A DNA stretch of 47,241 bases from Clostridiales bacterium UBA7273 (GCA_002472405.1 DKRV01000008.1:1-47241); one strand, 5' to 3'. Shown: positions 1 to 8,887, counted from the first letter of the stretch. Made by a program: numbers and translations. Notes: generated by a model not told the origin, from the letters alone.

Positions 1-376
1 CAAGCTCCGCAAGGGGAAGACAAAAAAGAGGGGCGGTCTGCGACCGCCCCAATGAATAATGAATGATGAATAATTAATAGTGAATAATTACCGATACGGT
101 TTTTGCGTCAGTGTGGCCTGTGAGTGCCGAACAAACCGTTACACACGGGCGATCAATGATCGCCCCTACAAGCGACCTTTGGCCGCAGTGAAGAGGTAAT
201 AGGTAATAGTGAATAGGTGTGGTGTGCCTACGGCACGGATTTAAATTCATTCGCCCTTTGGGCGAATACCGCACTTTTTCACTTTTACCTTTTACTTATT
301 ACCTCGCAGACGTAGTCTGCGCTGCCGGGCTGCCAGAGATAGATGTATTGGTAGCTGCCTCAATTCGCCTCTAAAA
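1..376. repeat. Intergenic repeat cluster A (right part)
   Basis: No gene is seen here. The stretch is built from the same modules found at 42149-42826 and 45224-45955: a CTCCGCAAGGGGAAGAC hairpin arm at 1-20, a CCGATACGGTTTTTGCGTCAG module at about 90-112, a GGGCGATCAATGATCGCCC hairpin at about 147-165, and a right-hand terminal sequence ending GCCTCTAAAAAA at 367-376. The left end lies outside the window. The terminal CTAAAAAA overlaps the stop codon of the minus-strand regulator that ends at 371. Confidence 0.7.
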
Positions 377-1132
377 AAGCTTTCTGTATTCCGTCGGCAG
401 GCAGCCGACGGATTTTTTAAACTCTGCGGAGAATTTGCTCTGATTTTCGTAGCCCACGCGCTCGGCGATCTCGGCAATGCTCAGCCCCGTTTCGCGCAGA
501 AGCTCGGAAGCAAGCTCCATGCGGTGCTCCTTTATGTGCGCGGCAAGCGACTTGCCGTAGACGGCCTTGAACATCTCCTTGAGCGACGAAGGATTTATCA
601 AAAATCTCCGCGACAGCTCGTCGATGGTGTATCGCCGGTCGAGATTTTCCGTCAGAAGATCGTGCACACGGCGTATGGTGTCGAGCTGCTCGGCGGTGTA
701 TCTGCCCTCGCCGCCCGTCGGCGCGTCGAGCCCCGGAAGCTCCGGCACGCTTTGGATATCGCCGCCGCTCTCCTCCGGGCAGGATATCTCCATCGTCTTT
801 TCTATCATAATATGCAATAGCCTCACCTGCTCTGTCGGAGCAGCCTTGTAGTAGACCTCCTTGCCGTCGCGGCGGCTGATTATAAGCCCCGAATCCCTGA
901 GCTGGCGCAGATGATGCGACACGGCCGGGCTTGTCATGCCCGTCAGCAGTGATATATTGACAACGCACTGCTCGCAGTGGCACAAAAGCCAGAATATCCT
1001 CACGCGGCTTGAATCGGCAAGCAGCTTGAATATGTCCGACACCGTGCGGAAGCTCTCGGTTTTCGCAACGTTATCGCGCAGATGCTCGCTTATCTCCTCG
1101 CCGTGATCGTGCAGGACAGCTTCGTTTTCCAT
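371..1132 (-). CDS. ArsR/SmtB-type metalloregulator fused to an AraC-type DNA-binding domain
   Basis: The product is 253 residues. The N-terminal half is an ArsR/SmtB winged helix, with a CHCEQC cysteine cluster before the recognition helix, then PAVSHHLRQLRDSGLI and a YY wing end. The last 100 residues are an AraC/XylS double helix-turn-helix (YTIDELSRRFLINPSSLKEMF, then IAEIAERVGYENQSKF). The cysteines suggest soft-metal sensing. The ATG at 1132 is preferred because GGAG lies about 8 nt upstream; an upstream start at 1192 would run into the divergent promoter. The gene faces an HMA protein and a Zn/Cd ATPase, so it is probably their repressor. Two DNA-binding modules in one chain is unusual. 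The stop codon is supplied by the adjacent repeat cluster. Confidence 0.85.
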   Translation of the reverse strand: MENEAVLHDHGEEISEHLRDNVAKTESFRTVSDIFKLLADSSRVRIFWLLCHCEQCVVNISLLTGMTSPAVSHHLRQLRDSGLIISRRDGKEVYYKAAPTEQVRLLHIMIEKTMEISCPEESGGDIQSVPELPGLDAPTGGEGRYTAEQLDTIRRVHDLLTENLDRRYTIDELSRRFLINPSSLKEMFKAVYGKSLAAHIKEHRMELASELLRETGLSIAEIAERVGYENQSKFSAEFKKSVGCLPTEYRKLF

Positions 1133-1191
1133 CGTCGTTACTCCATTCGGAAATGATTTAAGCCCATTTGGAAGTTCATTGCCGCGCGGCA

Positions 1192-1261
1192 TTGACTTTT
1201 CGGCTCGTAATTATTATACTGCAAGCAGAACGATTAAACAACTACTTAATTGTTGAATTAA
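1192..1261 (+). promoter_or_regulatory. Promoter and ArsR-type operator of the metal efflux operon
   Basis: TTGACT (1192-1197), a 17-bp spacer and TATACT (1215-1220) form a near-consensus promoter. An imperfect AT-rich dyad, TTAAACAAC then GTTGAATTAA, spans 1234-1261 just after the expected start. That is where ArsR/CadC repressors usually sit. The AGGAG at 1270-1274 serves the gene at 1283. Confidence 0.7.
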
Positions 1262-1282
1262 ATATGTATAGGAGAAACCATC

Positions 1283-1501
1283 ATGAAAAAGACTTATAAG
1301 ATCGAAGTAGACTGCGCAAACTGTGCAAATCTCATGGAAGAGGCAGCCGGCAAGACCGAGGGCGTCGAGAAGGCCGCAGTCAATTTCATGACCCAGAAGA
1401 TGACTCTTGAGTTTGCAGAGGGCGCGGACATTGACGCCGTCATGAAGAACGTCGTCAAAAACTGCAAAAAGGTCGAGGACGACTGCGAGATCTATCTTTA
1501 A
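1283..1501 (+). CDS. Small heavy-metal-associated (HMA) domain protein
   Basis: The product is 72 residues and consists of a single ferredoxin-like HMA domain. The metal loop near residue 11 reads CANCANLM, which holds the CxxC pair. It starts eight bases after an AGGAG site. It sits directly upstream of a P1B ATPase that lacks its own N-terminal HMA domain, so this protein probably acts in trans as the metal-delivering or sensing domain. The pair is separated by a terminator-like hairpin, which would let this gene be made in excess of the pump. Confidence 0.85.
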   Translation: MKKTYKIEVDCANCANLMEEAAGKTEGVEKAAVNFMTQKMTLEFAEGADIDAVMKNVVKNCKKVEDDCEIYL

Positions 1502-1503
1502 TG

Positions 1504-1531
1504 CGAAAACGCCCCTTCAAGGGCGTTTTTA
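1504..1531 (+). terminator. Attenuator hairpin between HMA gene and ATPase gene
   Basis: AAAACGCCCCTTCAAGGGCGTTTTT folds as a short GC-rich stem followed by five T. It lies 3 bases after the HMA stop codon and 24 before the ATPase start, so it should end only part of the transcripts. Confidence 0.7.
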
Positions 1532-1554
1532 AATCGGTGTGAGGATGAAAATTT

Positions 1555-3438
1555 ATGAATAAAAAGCAGAAAAAAGTACTTGTGCGAATATTGATCGCCG
1601 CGGTGCTGCTCGCGCTGCTGAACCTGGTTCGGCTCCCGGAGCTGCCGGCAATGATCCTGTATCTTGCGGCATATCTCATTATAGGCTATGATATTTTGCG
1701 CAAGGCCGGCAAGGGCATTTTAAACGGCCGCGTTTTCGACGAGAACTTCCTGATGGCCGTTGCCACGATCGGCGCGGTCGCGCTTGCGATCATAAGCGGC
1801 AGCGGCGACTTCAACGAGGCGGTGCTGGTAATGCTGTTTTACCAGGTCGGCGAGCTGTTCCAGAGCTACGCCGTCGGCAAAAGCCGCCGCAGCATAGCCT
1901 CGCTGATGGACATCCGCCCCGACTACGCAAATATTGAGGTTGACGGCAAGCTCGAGCAGGTCGATCCCGACGAGGTCGAGACCGGCAGCGTCATCGTCGT
2001 GCAGCCGGGCGAAAAGGTGCCGATCGACGGCGTTGTTATCTCCGGCAGCTCGACAGTAAACACCAGCGCCCTTACCGGCGAGAGCCTGCCGCGCGACATT
2101 GCCGAGGGCGACGAGATCATAAGCGGCTGCATAAATCTCAGCGGCCTTATCCGCGTGCGCACGACAAAGCCCTTCGGCGAATCGACCGTGTCGAAGATAC
2201 TGGAGCTTGTTGAAAGCTCCGGCTCGCGCAAGTCGCGCTCGGAGCAGTTTATCTCGCGCTTTGCAAGGGTCTACACCCCCATCGTGTGCTACTCGGCGCT
2301 TGCGCTTGCGATACTGCCGCCGCTTGTGCGCATCGTGTTCATGGGTCTGGGCGGTGACTGGACCGACTGGATCTATCGCGCGCTGACCTTCCTCATCATA
2401 AGCTGCCCCTGCGCGCTGGTCATCAGCATTCCGCTGAGCTTCTTCGCAGGTCTGGGCGGCGCGAGCAGCGAGGGCGTTCTGATAAAAGGCTCGAACTACC
2501 TTGAGGCTCTGGCGCAGACAAAGACCGTCGTTTTCGACAAGACCGGCACGCTCACGCGCGGCGTTTTCGAGGTCAGCGGCATCCACCACTGCCCCATCGA
2601 GGACGAAAAGCTGCTTGAATACGCGGCCCTTGCCGAGTGCGCCTCCTCGCACCCGATCAGCAAAAGCCTGCGCGAGGCTTACGGCAGGGAGCTTGACCGC
2701 AGCCGAGTGAGCGATATCGAGGAGATAAGCGGCAACGGCGTTATCGCAAAGGTGGACGGACACACCGTGGCCGCCGGCAACGACCGCCTGATGCAGCGCC
2801 TCGGCATAGATCACAAACCCTGCCGCAGCGTCGGCACGATCGTGCACGTTGCCATCGACGGCGTTTACTCGGGCCACATCGTCATCTCCGACGTTGTAAA
2901 GCCCAGCTCCGCACAGGCGATAGCCGAGCTTAAAAAAGAGGGCGTCGGCAAGACAGTCATGCTCACAGGCGACACAAAGTCCGTTGCCGACAGGGTCGCA
3001 GCCGACCTCGGCGTTGACGAGGTGCACAGTCAGCTCCTGCCCGGCGACAAGGTCAGCGAGGTCGAACGCCTGCTCGGCGAAACCACCGGCAAGGCAAAGC
3101 TTGCCTTCGTCGGCGACGGTATAAACGACGCTCCCGTGCTCTCGCGCGCCGACATCGGCATCGCAATGGGCGCAATGGGCTCGGACGCCGCCATAGAGGC
3201 CGCAGACGTTGTGCTCATGGACGACGATCCGCTGAAGATATCCAGGGCGATAAAAATTTCGCGCAAGTGCATCCGCATCGTGTACGAAAACATCGTTTTC
3301 GCCCTCGGCGTTAAGTTTGCCTGCCTGCTGCTGGGCGCGCTCGGCATAGCCGACATGGGCGCGGCGATCTTCGCCGACGTTGGCGTAATGGTCATCGCCG
3401 TGCTCAACGCAATGCGCGCGCTGCACTGCTCGAAATAA
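1555..3438 (+). CDS. P1B-type Zn2+/Cd2+/Pb2+-exporting ATPase
   Basis: This 627-residue membrane ATPase exports soft divalent metals. TGES lies at 174-177 (actuator), the transmembrane metal site CPC at 284-286, the phosphorylated Asp in DKTGTLT at 328, the HP locus SHPIS at 366-367 and GDGINDAP near 521. The last helix carries ADVG, matching the Asp needed by ZntA-type pumps. CPC with that Asp favours Zn/Cd/Pb over Cu. The N-terminal metal-binding domain usual for ZntA/CadA is absent; a free-standing HMA protein is encoded just upstream. ArsR-type control is likely through the operator at 1234-1261. Confidence 0.93.
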   Translation: MNKKQKKVLVRILIAAVLLALLNLVRLPELPAMILYLAAYLIIGYDILRKAGKGILNGRVFDENFLMAVATIGAVALAIISGSGDFNEAVLVMLFYQVGELFQSYAVGKSRRSIASLMDIRPDYANIEVDGKLEQVDPDEVETGSVIVVQPGEKVPIDGVVISGSSTVNTSALTGESLPRDIAEGDEIISGCINLSGLIRVRTTKPFGESTVSKILELVESSGSRKSRSEQFISRFARVYTPIVCYSALALAILPPLVRIVFMGLGGDWTDWIYRALTFLIISCPCALVISIPLSFFAGLGGASSEGVLIKGSNYLEALAQTKTVVFDKTGTLTRGVFEVSGIHHCPIEDEKLLEYAALAECASSHPISKSLREAYGRELDRSRVSDIEEISGNGVIAKVDGHTVAAGNDRLMQRLGIDHKPCRSVGTIVHVAIDGVYSGHIVISDVVKPSSAQAIAELKKEGVGKTVMLTGDTKSVADRVAADLGVDEVHSQLLPGDKVSEVERLLGETTGKAKLAFVGDGINDAPVLSRADIGIAMGAMGSDAAIEAADVVLMDDDPLKISRAIKISRKCIRIVYENIVFALGVKFACLLLGALGIADMGAAIFADVGVMVIAVLNAMRALHCSK

Positions 3439-3450
3439 ATAAACATCACA

Positions 3451-3477
3451 AAATCCGCTCTGAGGAGCGGATTTTTT
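3451..3477 (+). terminator. Terminator of the efflux operon
   Basis: AAATCCGCTC-TGAG-GAGCGGATTTTTT forms a strong stem with a T tail just after the ATPase stop codon. Confidence 0.85.
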
Positions 3478-3752
3478 ATGCTCTCCATGTCATTTATGAA
3501 GCTTTTCCTGCACGGAGCGTAATATAGCTGACGGTTTTAAGATTTTTGTGCAATATCTGTGCGGTAATCTGAAATTTTTGCATTTTTCTTTGATTTTAGT
3601 AACTAAAATCACTATTATGCAAATTCGGCTCGGTGTCCTGATTTCAGGCATCCGGCTCGATTTGCCTATTTAATTGCCCGGATTGTCAGACTAACATCAT
3701 AATCAAACAACGAACAGTGCAGGATATCCTGCACGCATGGAGGAATGACAAT
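3478..3752 (+). promoter_or_regulatory. Lipase leader: promoter-overlapping dyad and 18-bp palindrome
   Basis: The 275-bp gap holds no gene. A candidate promoter is TTTGAT (3589-3594), 18 bp, TATTAT (3613-3618). Its spacer is filled by the perfect dyad GATTTTAGT-A-ACTAAAATC (3592-3610), a likely operator. A second perfect palindrome, GTGCAGGATATCCTGCAC (3717-3734), lies just before the GGAGG at 3739-3743 and would form a hairpin in the leader RNA. Confidence 0.5.
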
Positions 3753-5627
3753 ATGAACAAGAAATTTGCAAAAACGCTTGCAATGGTTCTGGTCATTGCA
3801 ATGCTTCTGTCCCTCGGCTCGTTTGCCTTTGCGGACGCGGACACAACGACGGCAGAAAAGGGCAACGATTACCCGATCGTGCTCGTCCACGGTCTGTTCG
3901 GCTGGGGCGGAACCGAGATCGCAAACCTTAACTACTGGGGCGGCTTTTCCAGCCTTCAGGAAATGCTCACCGGCGCAGGCTACGAGGTCTACACCCCGTC
4001 GATAGGCCCCGTTGCGAGCAACTGGGACAGAGCCTGCGAGCTGTACGCCTACCTCGTCGGCGGCACGGTCGATTACGGCCAGTACCACTCGGCGCAGAAC
4101 GGACACAGCCGCTACGGCCGCACCTTCAAGGGCGTTCTGCCCGAGCTTAACGACGCCGACAGCACGCTGAAGATCCACCTTGTCGGCCACAGCATGGGCG
4201 GCGAGACGATACGCATGCTCGCGCAGCTTCTTGAAAACGGCGATCCCGACGAGATGCGCGCAACGACCGACGGCAGCATCAGCAAGCTCTTCACCGGCAC
4301 CTGCCGCCACTGGATAGAGAGCATCACCACCCTCTGCACTCCGCACGACGGCAGCCAGTATGACGGCAAGGTCTACAACGAGGAGGAGCCGCTCGTTCAC
4401 CGCTTCGTGGCTGCTCTTTCCGCAGCAACGGGCACGAACATCAAAGAGGAAAACCTCGGCCTTGACTTCAAGCTCGACCAGTGGGGTCTTGTCCGCGAAC
4501 CGGGTGAGAGCTACGAAAGCTACATTCACCGCGTTGAAAACAGCAACCTGTGGAAAGACGACGTGAAGGATCTGAGCGTTTACGACCTGTCCCCGGACGG
4601 CGCGGCGGTGCTGAACTCCTACGCCAAGGCGCAGGATGATATCTACTACTTCTCCGTCGCCTGCTCGGACACCTACCGCAGCGCGGTTTATCCGCACCAC
4701 TACCTGCCCTACAGCAACATAAATCCTCTCATGGTAAAGAGCGCGACCTACATGGGCAGCTACAAAAACTACGCCGCCGGCCACGTCAAGATTGACGAGA
4801 GCTGGTGGGAAAACGACGGCATCGTCAGCGTGCGCTCGGCGCAGTATCCGCACGAGGGTTCTTCTGATCGCTATAACCTCAATTACGGCACCGAAAACGG
4901 CGTTATGACCTTTAAGGACGGCACCGAGAAGGGCGTTTGGAACTACATTGAGAAGATCGAACGGACCGATCACATCAACATGGTCGGCCAGATCACGAAC
5001 ACGAAGTATCTCCAGGGCAAATTCTTCGAGATGGCTGCAATGCTCGCAAGCATCCCTGCCGACGGCAGCACACCCGACACTCCCGATGTGCCGGCAAGCG
5101 TTCCCTTTGTCGATATCGTAAACGGCAGCTTCTATTACGACGCCGTCGTTTGGGGCTATAACAACAGCATCGTAAACGGCGTTGACACAACGCACTTTGC
5201 TCCCGACGCAAGCTGCACCCGTGCGCAGGTCGTGACCTTCCTATGGCGCGCAGCCGGCAGCCCCGAGCCTAAGTCGATGAGCACTCCGTTTACCGACGTA
5301 AAATCCGGCAGCTTCTACGAAAAGGCAGCGGCCTGGGCATATGAAAACGGCATCGTCAAGGGCACGACGGACACGACCTTCGCGCCGAACGCAACGGTAA
5401 CGCGCGCTCAGTTTGTCACCTTCCTGTGGCGCTATGAGGACTGCCCCTCGTCGAGCATCGCAAATCCGTTTTCCGATGTTTCCGAAAGCTCGGTATATGC
5501 TCCGGCGATACTCTGGGCAGCCGAAAACGGCGTGACCGTCGGCACCGGAAACGGCACCTTTGTTCCCAACGGCGCATGCACACGCGCCCACGTCGTAACC
5601 TTCCTTTACCGCGACCTGGCAAAGTGA
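3753..5627 (+). CDS. Secreted family I.5-like lipase with three C-terminal SLH domains
   Basis: The product is 624 residues. A signal peptide (about 1-27, ending FAFA) precedes a catalytic domain closely resembling Geobacillus/Staphylococcus family I.5 lipases. The oxyanion segment is VLVHGLFGWGG, the nucleophile Ser147 lies in GHSMGG, the likely acid is Asp348 (DESWWENDGIV) and the likely base is His407 (TDHINMVG). Candidate zinc ligands typical of this family are also present (SNWDRACE; the His pair around YHSAQNGHSRYGR). From about residue 448 three SLH repeats with TRAQ/TRAH signatures anchor it to the cell wall. It hydrolyses long-chain acylglycerols at the cell surface. The ATG at 3753 follows GGAGG; an earlier in-frame ATG at 3717 lies in the palindrome and lacks a site. 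Confidence 0.92.
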   Translation: MNKKFAKTLAMVLVIAMLLSLGSFAFADADTTTAEKGNDYPIVLVHGLFGWGGTEIANLNYWGGFSSLQEMLTGAGYEVYTPSIGPVASNWDRACELYAYLVGGTVDYGQYHSAQNGHSRYGRTFKGVLPELNDADSTLKIHLVGHSMGGETIRMLAQLLENGDPDEMRATTDGSISKLFTGTCRHWIESITTLCTPHDGSQYDGKVYNEEEPLVHRFVAALSAATGTNIKEENLGLDFKLDQWGLVREPGESYESYIHRVENSNLWKDDVKDLSVYDLSPDGAAVLNSYAKAQDDIYYFSVACSDTYRSAVYPHHYLPYSNINPLMVKSATYMGSYKNYAAGHVKIDESWWENDGIVSVRSAQYPHEGSSDRYNLNYGTENGVMTFKDGTEKGVWNYIEKIERTDHINMVGQITNTKYLQGKFFEMAAMLASIPADGSTPDTPDVPASVPFVDIVNGSFYYDAVVWGYNNSIVNGVDTTHFAPDASCTRAQVVTFLWRAAGSPEPKSMSTPFTDVKSGSFYEKAAAWAYENGIVKGTTDTTFAPNATVTRAQFVTFLWRYEDCPSSSIANPFSDVSESSVYAPAILWAAENGVTVGTGNGTFVPNGACTRAHVVTFLYRDLAK

Positions 5628-5642
5628 AGAACAATTTAAGCA

Positions 5643-5676
5643 TAAAAAATCTCTCCCCATCGGGAGAGATTTTTTC
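5643..5676. terminator. Bidirectional terminator between lipase and phoU
   Basis: AAAAAATCTCTCCC-CATC-GGGAGAGATTTTTT serves both converging genes, with T runs on either strand. Confidence 0.85.
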
Positions 5677-6325
5677 ATATTTCGCTCGATTTGTGGATGC
5701 CGGTGACGGAGAATTCGACCCATTCGGCGACGTTTGTTGCGTGGTCGCCGATGCGCTCGAAGTATTTTGCTATCATCAGAAGATCCAGCGCGTACTCCGC
5801 ATCGCCGCTGCCGGAGCGGATCATTTCGATAAGCGCGGTTTTCATGCTCAAAAAGCAATCGTCTACCACGTCGTCGTGCTCGATGACGCTTCTTGCAAGG
5901 GCAAGGTCGCGCGTGTTGTACGCCTCGATGCTGTCGGTGACCATGCCGATGGCGGCCTCGGCCATGGGGCGCATGGCGGCGCACTCGCTGCCGGTTTTGC
6001 CGCCGAGATGCGGAATTATCTCGGCAATGTCGCCTGCCTGATCACCGATGCGCTCAAGGTCGGTTATCATTTTAAGCGCGGCCGATATCTGCCTCAGATC
6101 ACGCGCCACGGGCTGCTGCTGGAGCAGAAGCCGCAGGCACAGCGCTTCTATATCGCGCTCGTACCGGTCAATTTCCAAATCAAGCGGCGCGAGCTTTTTT
6201 GCAAGCTCCGAGTCGCCCGAGAGCAGCGCCTTTGCCGAGTTGGCTATCGCCTCCTCGCACATTGCGCCCATAAGCGTGAGCTTTTCGCCAAGCTCCTTGA
6301 GCTGGGCATCAAATTTGCTTCTCAT
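5675..6325 (-). CDS. phoU: Phosphate signalling protein PhoU
   Basis: The product is 216 residues and all helical. Two PhoU repeats are recognisable, each with the acidic E/D-rich metal motif (ERIGDQAGDIAEI near 90-102 and ERIGDHATNVAEWV near 190-203). PhoU links the Pst transporter to the phosphate sensor kinase and limits phosphate uptake. The start overlaps the pstB stop by one base, the usual position at the end of a pst operon. A PhoPR-like pair that could receive its signal is encoded at 42820-45143. Confidence 0.95.
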   Translation of the reverse strand: MRSKFDAQLKELGEKLTLMGAMCEEAIANSAKALLSGDSELAKKLAPLDLEIDRYERDIEALCLRLLLQQQPVARDLRQISAALKMITDLERIGDQAGDIAEIIPHLGGKTGSECAAMRPMAEAAIGMVTDSIEAYNTRDLALARSVIEHDDVVDDCFLSMKTALIEMIRSGSGDAEYALDLLMIAKYFERIGDHATNVAEWVEFSVTGIHKSSEI

Positions 6326-7080
6326 CAGCCGAACCTCCCTGTTATATAGTCCTCGGTGCGCTTATCCGAAGGCACGGAGAACAGCTTTTCGGTGTTATCG
6401 TATTCAATAAGCTCGCCGAGCAGGAAAAACGCGGTGCTGTCGGAAATGCGCAGTGCCTGCTGCATGTTGTGCGTCACGATGACGATGGTGTAGTTTTTCT
6501 TCAGCTCCGTTGCAAGCTCCTCGATCTTCGAGGTAGAGATCGGGTCGAGCGCACTCGTCGGCTCGTCCATGAGCAGCACGTCCGGCTCGACGGCAAGAGC
6601 GCGCGCGATGCACAGTCTCTGCTGCTGGCCGCCCGACAGGCCGAGGGCGGATTTTTTAAGTCTGTCCTTTACCTCATCCCAGATCGCCGCGCCCTGAAGC
6701 GAGCGCTCGACGATCTCGTCAAGCTCGGACTTTTGGTGCACGCCGTGCGTGCGCGGCCCGTAGGCAACATTATCGTAAATACTCATGGGAAAGGGATTGG
6801 GCTTCTGGAACACCATGCCGATGCAGCGGCGAAGCTCGTTTACATCCGTTCCCGGAGCATAGATATTCTGCTCTTTATACTTCACCTCGCCGGTTATCTT
6901 CACGCCGGGCACGAGGTCATTCATGCGGTCGAGCGTTTTTAAAAACGTAGATTTACCGCAGCCGGAGGGGCCGATGAGCGCGGTTATGCTCTTTTCGGGT
7001 ATCTCCATGTTTATGTTTTTAAGCGCCTGGGTCTGGCCGTACCACAGGCACAGATCGTTTACGCTGATTATGCTGCTCAT
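6325..7080 (-). CDS. pstB: Phosphate ABC transporter ATP-binding protein PstB
   Basis: The product is 251 residues. The Walker A motif is GPSGCGKST near 35-43, the signature LSGGQQQR near 148, and the Walker B LLMDEPTSALDP near 167. The H-loop reads VTHNMQQA. This is the full length for PstB. It powers import of inorganic phosphate with PstA and PstC. It overlaps both neighbours by one to four bases, so translation is coupled. Confidence 0.97.
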   Translation of the reverse strand: MSSIISVNDLCLWYGQTQALKNINMEIPEKSITALIGPSGCGKSTFLKTLDRMNDLVPGVKITGEVKYKEQNIYAPGTDVNELRRCIGMVFQKPNPFPMSIYDNVAYGPRTHGVHQKSELDEIVERSLQGAAIWDEVKDRLKKSALGLSGGQQQRLCIARALAVEPDVLLMDEPTSALDPISTSKIEELATELKKNYTIVIVTHNMQQALRISDSTAFFLLGELIEYDNTEKLFSVPSDKRTEDYITGRFG

Positions 7081-7943
7081 ATGCTTCTCCTCTTCTGATA
7101 GTACTTGCCGACAAGCGTTGCGACAAGGTTTATGATAACGGTCAGCGCCATGAGTATCGCGGCGATGGCGAAGGCTATTTCAAAGTCGCCCTGCTCCTTG
7201 GCGTAGACATACAGCGCAACGGTGAGCGTGGCGCCCGCGCCGGACAGACCGTCAACGAAAATGTTGTAGATATTGTGCGCAAAGCCGGCGGTGAACAGCA
7301 GCGCTGCCGATTCGCCCAGAATGCGGCCGACGGCGAGGATGCAGCCTGTTATGATGCCGTCCACGCAGCCGGGGAAAACGACGGTGCGGATAACGCGCCA
7401 CTTGCCGGCTCCGAGGCCGAACGCGCCCTCGCGCAGGCTCTGCGGAACGGTTTTGAGGCTCTCCTGAGTCGTGCGCATAACGGTCGGCAGATTCATGATG
7501 ACAAGCGTCATAGCGCCGGCCTGCAAGGAGGTCTGGAAGCCGAGGAAATTGCAGAAAAACAGCATGCCTACAAGGCCGTAGATGATGCTCGGAATGCCCG
7601 AGAGCGTCTCGGCGGCGTATTCGATAGCGCCGACGATGCGGTGGTTGCTCGCATATTCGGTGAGGTATATCGCGGCACCCACGCCCAGCGGCAGCACCCA
7701 CACAAGCGTGCCGAGGACGATATACAGCGTGTTGAGTATATCCGGCAGGATACCGACGGAGTCCGTGAGGTAGCTCGGCTTTGTTGAAAGAAACTCCCAC
7801 GATATATTCGGAATGCCTTTTATGAGCACATATGCTATAAGAAACAGCACCAGCGCCGCCGTCAGGGCCGCGCACAGGCCCGAAAGGCCGTGCATGACGA
7901 TGCCATAGGCTCTGCGCTTTGCTTTTACGTTTTTATTATCCAT
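7077..7943 (-). CDS. pstA: Phosphate ABC transporter permease PstA
   Basis: The product is 288 residues with about six membrane segments. The EAA-type loop, SLREGAFGLGAGKWRVIRTVVFP, is typical of PstA and contacts PstB. It overlaps pstC by 8 bases upstream and pstB by 4 downstream. With PstC it forms the membrane channel for phosphate. Confidence 0.95.
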   Translation of the reverse strand: MDNKNVKAKRRAYGIVMHGLSGLCAALTAALVLFLIAYVLIKGIPNISWEFLSTKPSYLTDSVGILPDILNTLYIVLGTLVWVLPLGVGAAIYLTEYASNHRIVGAIEYAAETLSGIPSIIYGLVGMLFFCNFLGFQTSLQAGAMTLVIMNLPTVMRTTQESLKTVPQSLREGAFGLGAGKWRVIRTVVFPGCVDGIITGCILAVGRILGESAALLFTAGFAHNIYNIFVDGLSGAGATLTVALYVYAKEQGDFEIAFAIAAILMALTVIINLVATLVGKYYQKRRSI

Positions 7944-8811
7944 TCGATTTATCCCTCTTCAAAAGGAAGTTGAGCGTTGCGTTTATGAGCATGATAAACA
8001 AAAACAGCACGAGCGCTATCGAGAAAAGCGCCTGACGCTGAAGGCCCGAGGAATAGCTCATCTCGCTTGCAACGGCCGTTGTGAGAAATCTTACGCTCTG
8101 GAAAAGCTCGGGCATGTTCGGAGCGTTGCCGGACACCATCATAACAGCCATCGCCTCGCCGATCGCGCGGCCTACGCCGAGAACGACCGCAGCGGCAATG
8201 CCGCTTTTCGCCGCCGGAACGGACACGCGGAAATACGTTTCCGTCGGCGTTGCGCCGAGGGCGAGCGACGCATCCTCGTACTCCCTTGGAACGGCCTCGA
8301 GCGAGGTCATGGAGACCTTGATTATCGACGGCAGGATCATGATGGCAAGCACGATTATCGCAGCCAGAAGGCTCGCGCCGTCGGGAACGTTAAAGACCTT
8401 GCGTATGCCCGGAACGAGCACCATCATGCCCACAAGGCCGTAAACGACCGAGGGGATGCCTGCAAGCAGCGACACTGCCTCAACGACCACGGTGCGCACG
8501 CGCTTATTGGCCATTTTTGCAAGATACACGGCCGCCATAAATCCCACCGGCACGCCGAGGACAATGGCTCCGGCGGTGCCGTAGACGCTCGTGAGGATAA
8601 ACGGCAGGATGCCGTAGCTCGGCTCTGCGGCGGTCGAGGCCCACTTTTTGCCCAGCAGGAAGTTGGGAAGGCCGATCTCCTTTATCGCCGGAATGCCCGA
8701 AACGATGAGGTAGACCGTTATCATCAAAACGCTCGCCACCGTCACAAGCCCGAGGACAAGGAATATGCCGTGGACTATATTTTCAATGAGATTTTTCGTT
8801 TTTACTTTCAT
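7936..8811 (-). CDS. pstC: Phosphate ABC transporter permease PstC
   Basis: The product is 291 residues with six predicted helices and the loop EYEDASLALGATPTETYFRV, which matches the PstC EAA motif. It follows pstS after a terminator-like hairpin, so it is expected to be made in smaller amounts than the binding protein. The ribosome binding site (GGATG) is weak. Confidence 0.95.
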   Translation of the reverse strand: MKVKTKNLIENIVHGIFLVLGLVTVASVLMITVYLIVSGIPAIKEIGLPNFLLGKKWASTAAEPSYGILPFILTSVYGTAGAIVLGVPVGFMAAVYLAKMANKRVRTVVVEAVSLLAGIPSVVYGLVGMMVLVPGIRKVFNVPDGASLLAAIIVLAIMILPSIIKVSMTSLEAVPREYEDASLALGATPTETYFRVSVPAAKSGIAAAVVLGVGRAIGEAMAVMMVSGNAPNMPELFQSVRFLTTAVASEMSYSSGLQRQALFSIALVLFLFIMLINATLNFLLKRDKSNG

Positions 8812-8838
8812 ATGAACAACATCCTACACATACAAAAA

Positions 8839-8883
8839 ATAAGCCGACGTAAACCGAACCGCTGCCGGTTTTCGTCGGCTTAA
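8839..8883 (-). terminator. Attenuator between pstS and pstC
   Basis: On the minus strand TAAGCCGACG pairs with CGTCGGCTTA around an inner GC-rich hairpin, and a run of six T follows. It should reduce read-through into pstC and give excess PstS. Confidence 0.85.
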
Positions 8884-8887
8884 TTAA

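Noticed and set aside
1720..3426. Long open frame antisense to the metal ATPase
   Set aside because: It mirrors the ATPase, has low-complexity His/Ala/Asp-rich content, no ribosome binding site and no family match; such shadows are usual in high-GC genes.
3666..5195. Long open frame antisense to the lipase
   Set aside because: The lipase on the plus strand has clear catalytic motifs, a signal peptide and a ribosome binding site; the antisense frame has none.
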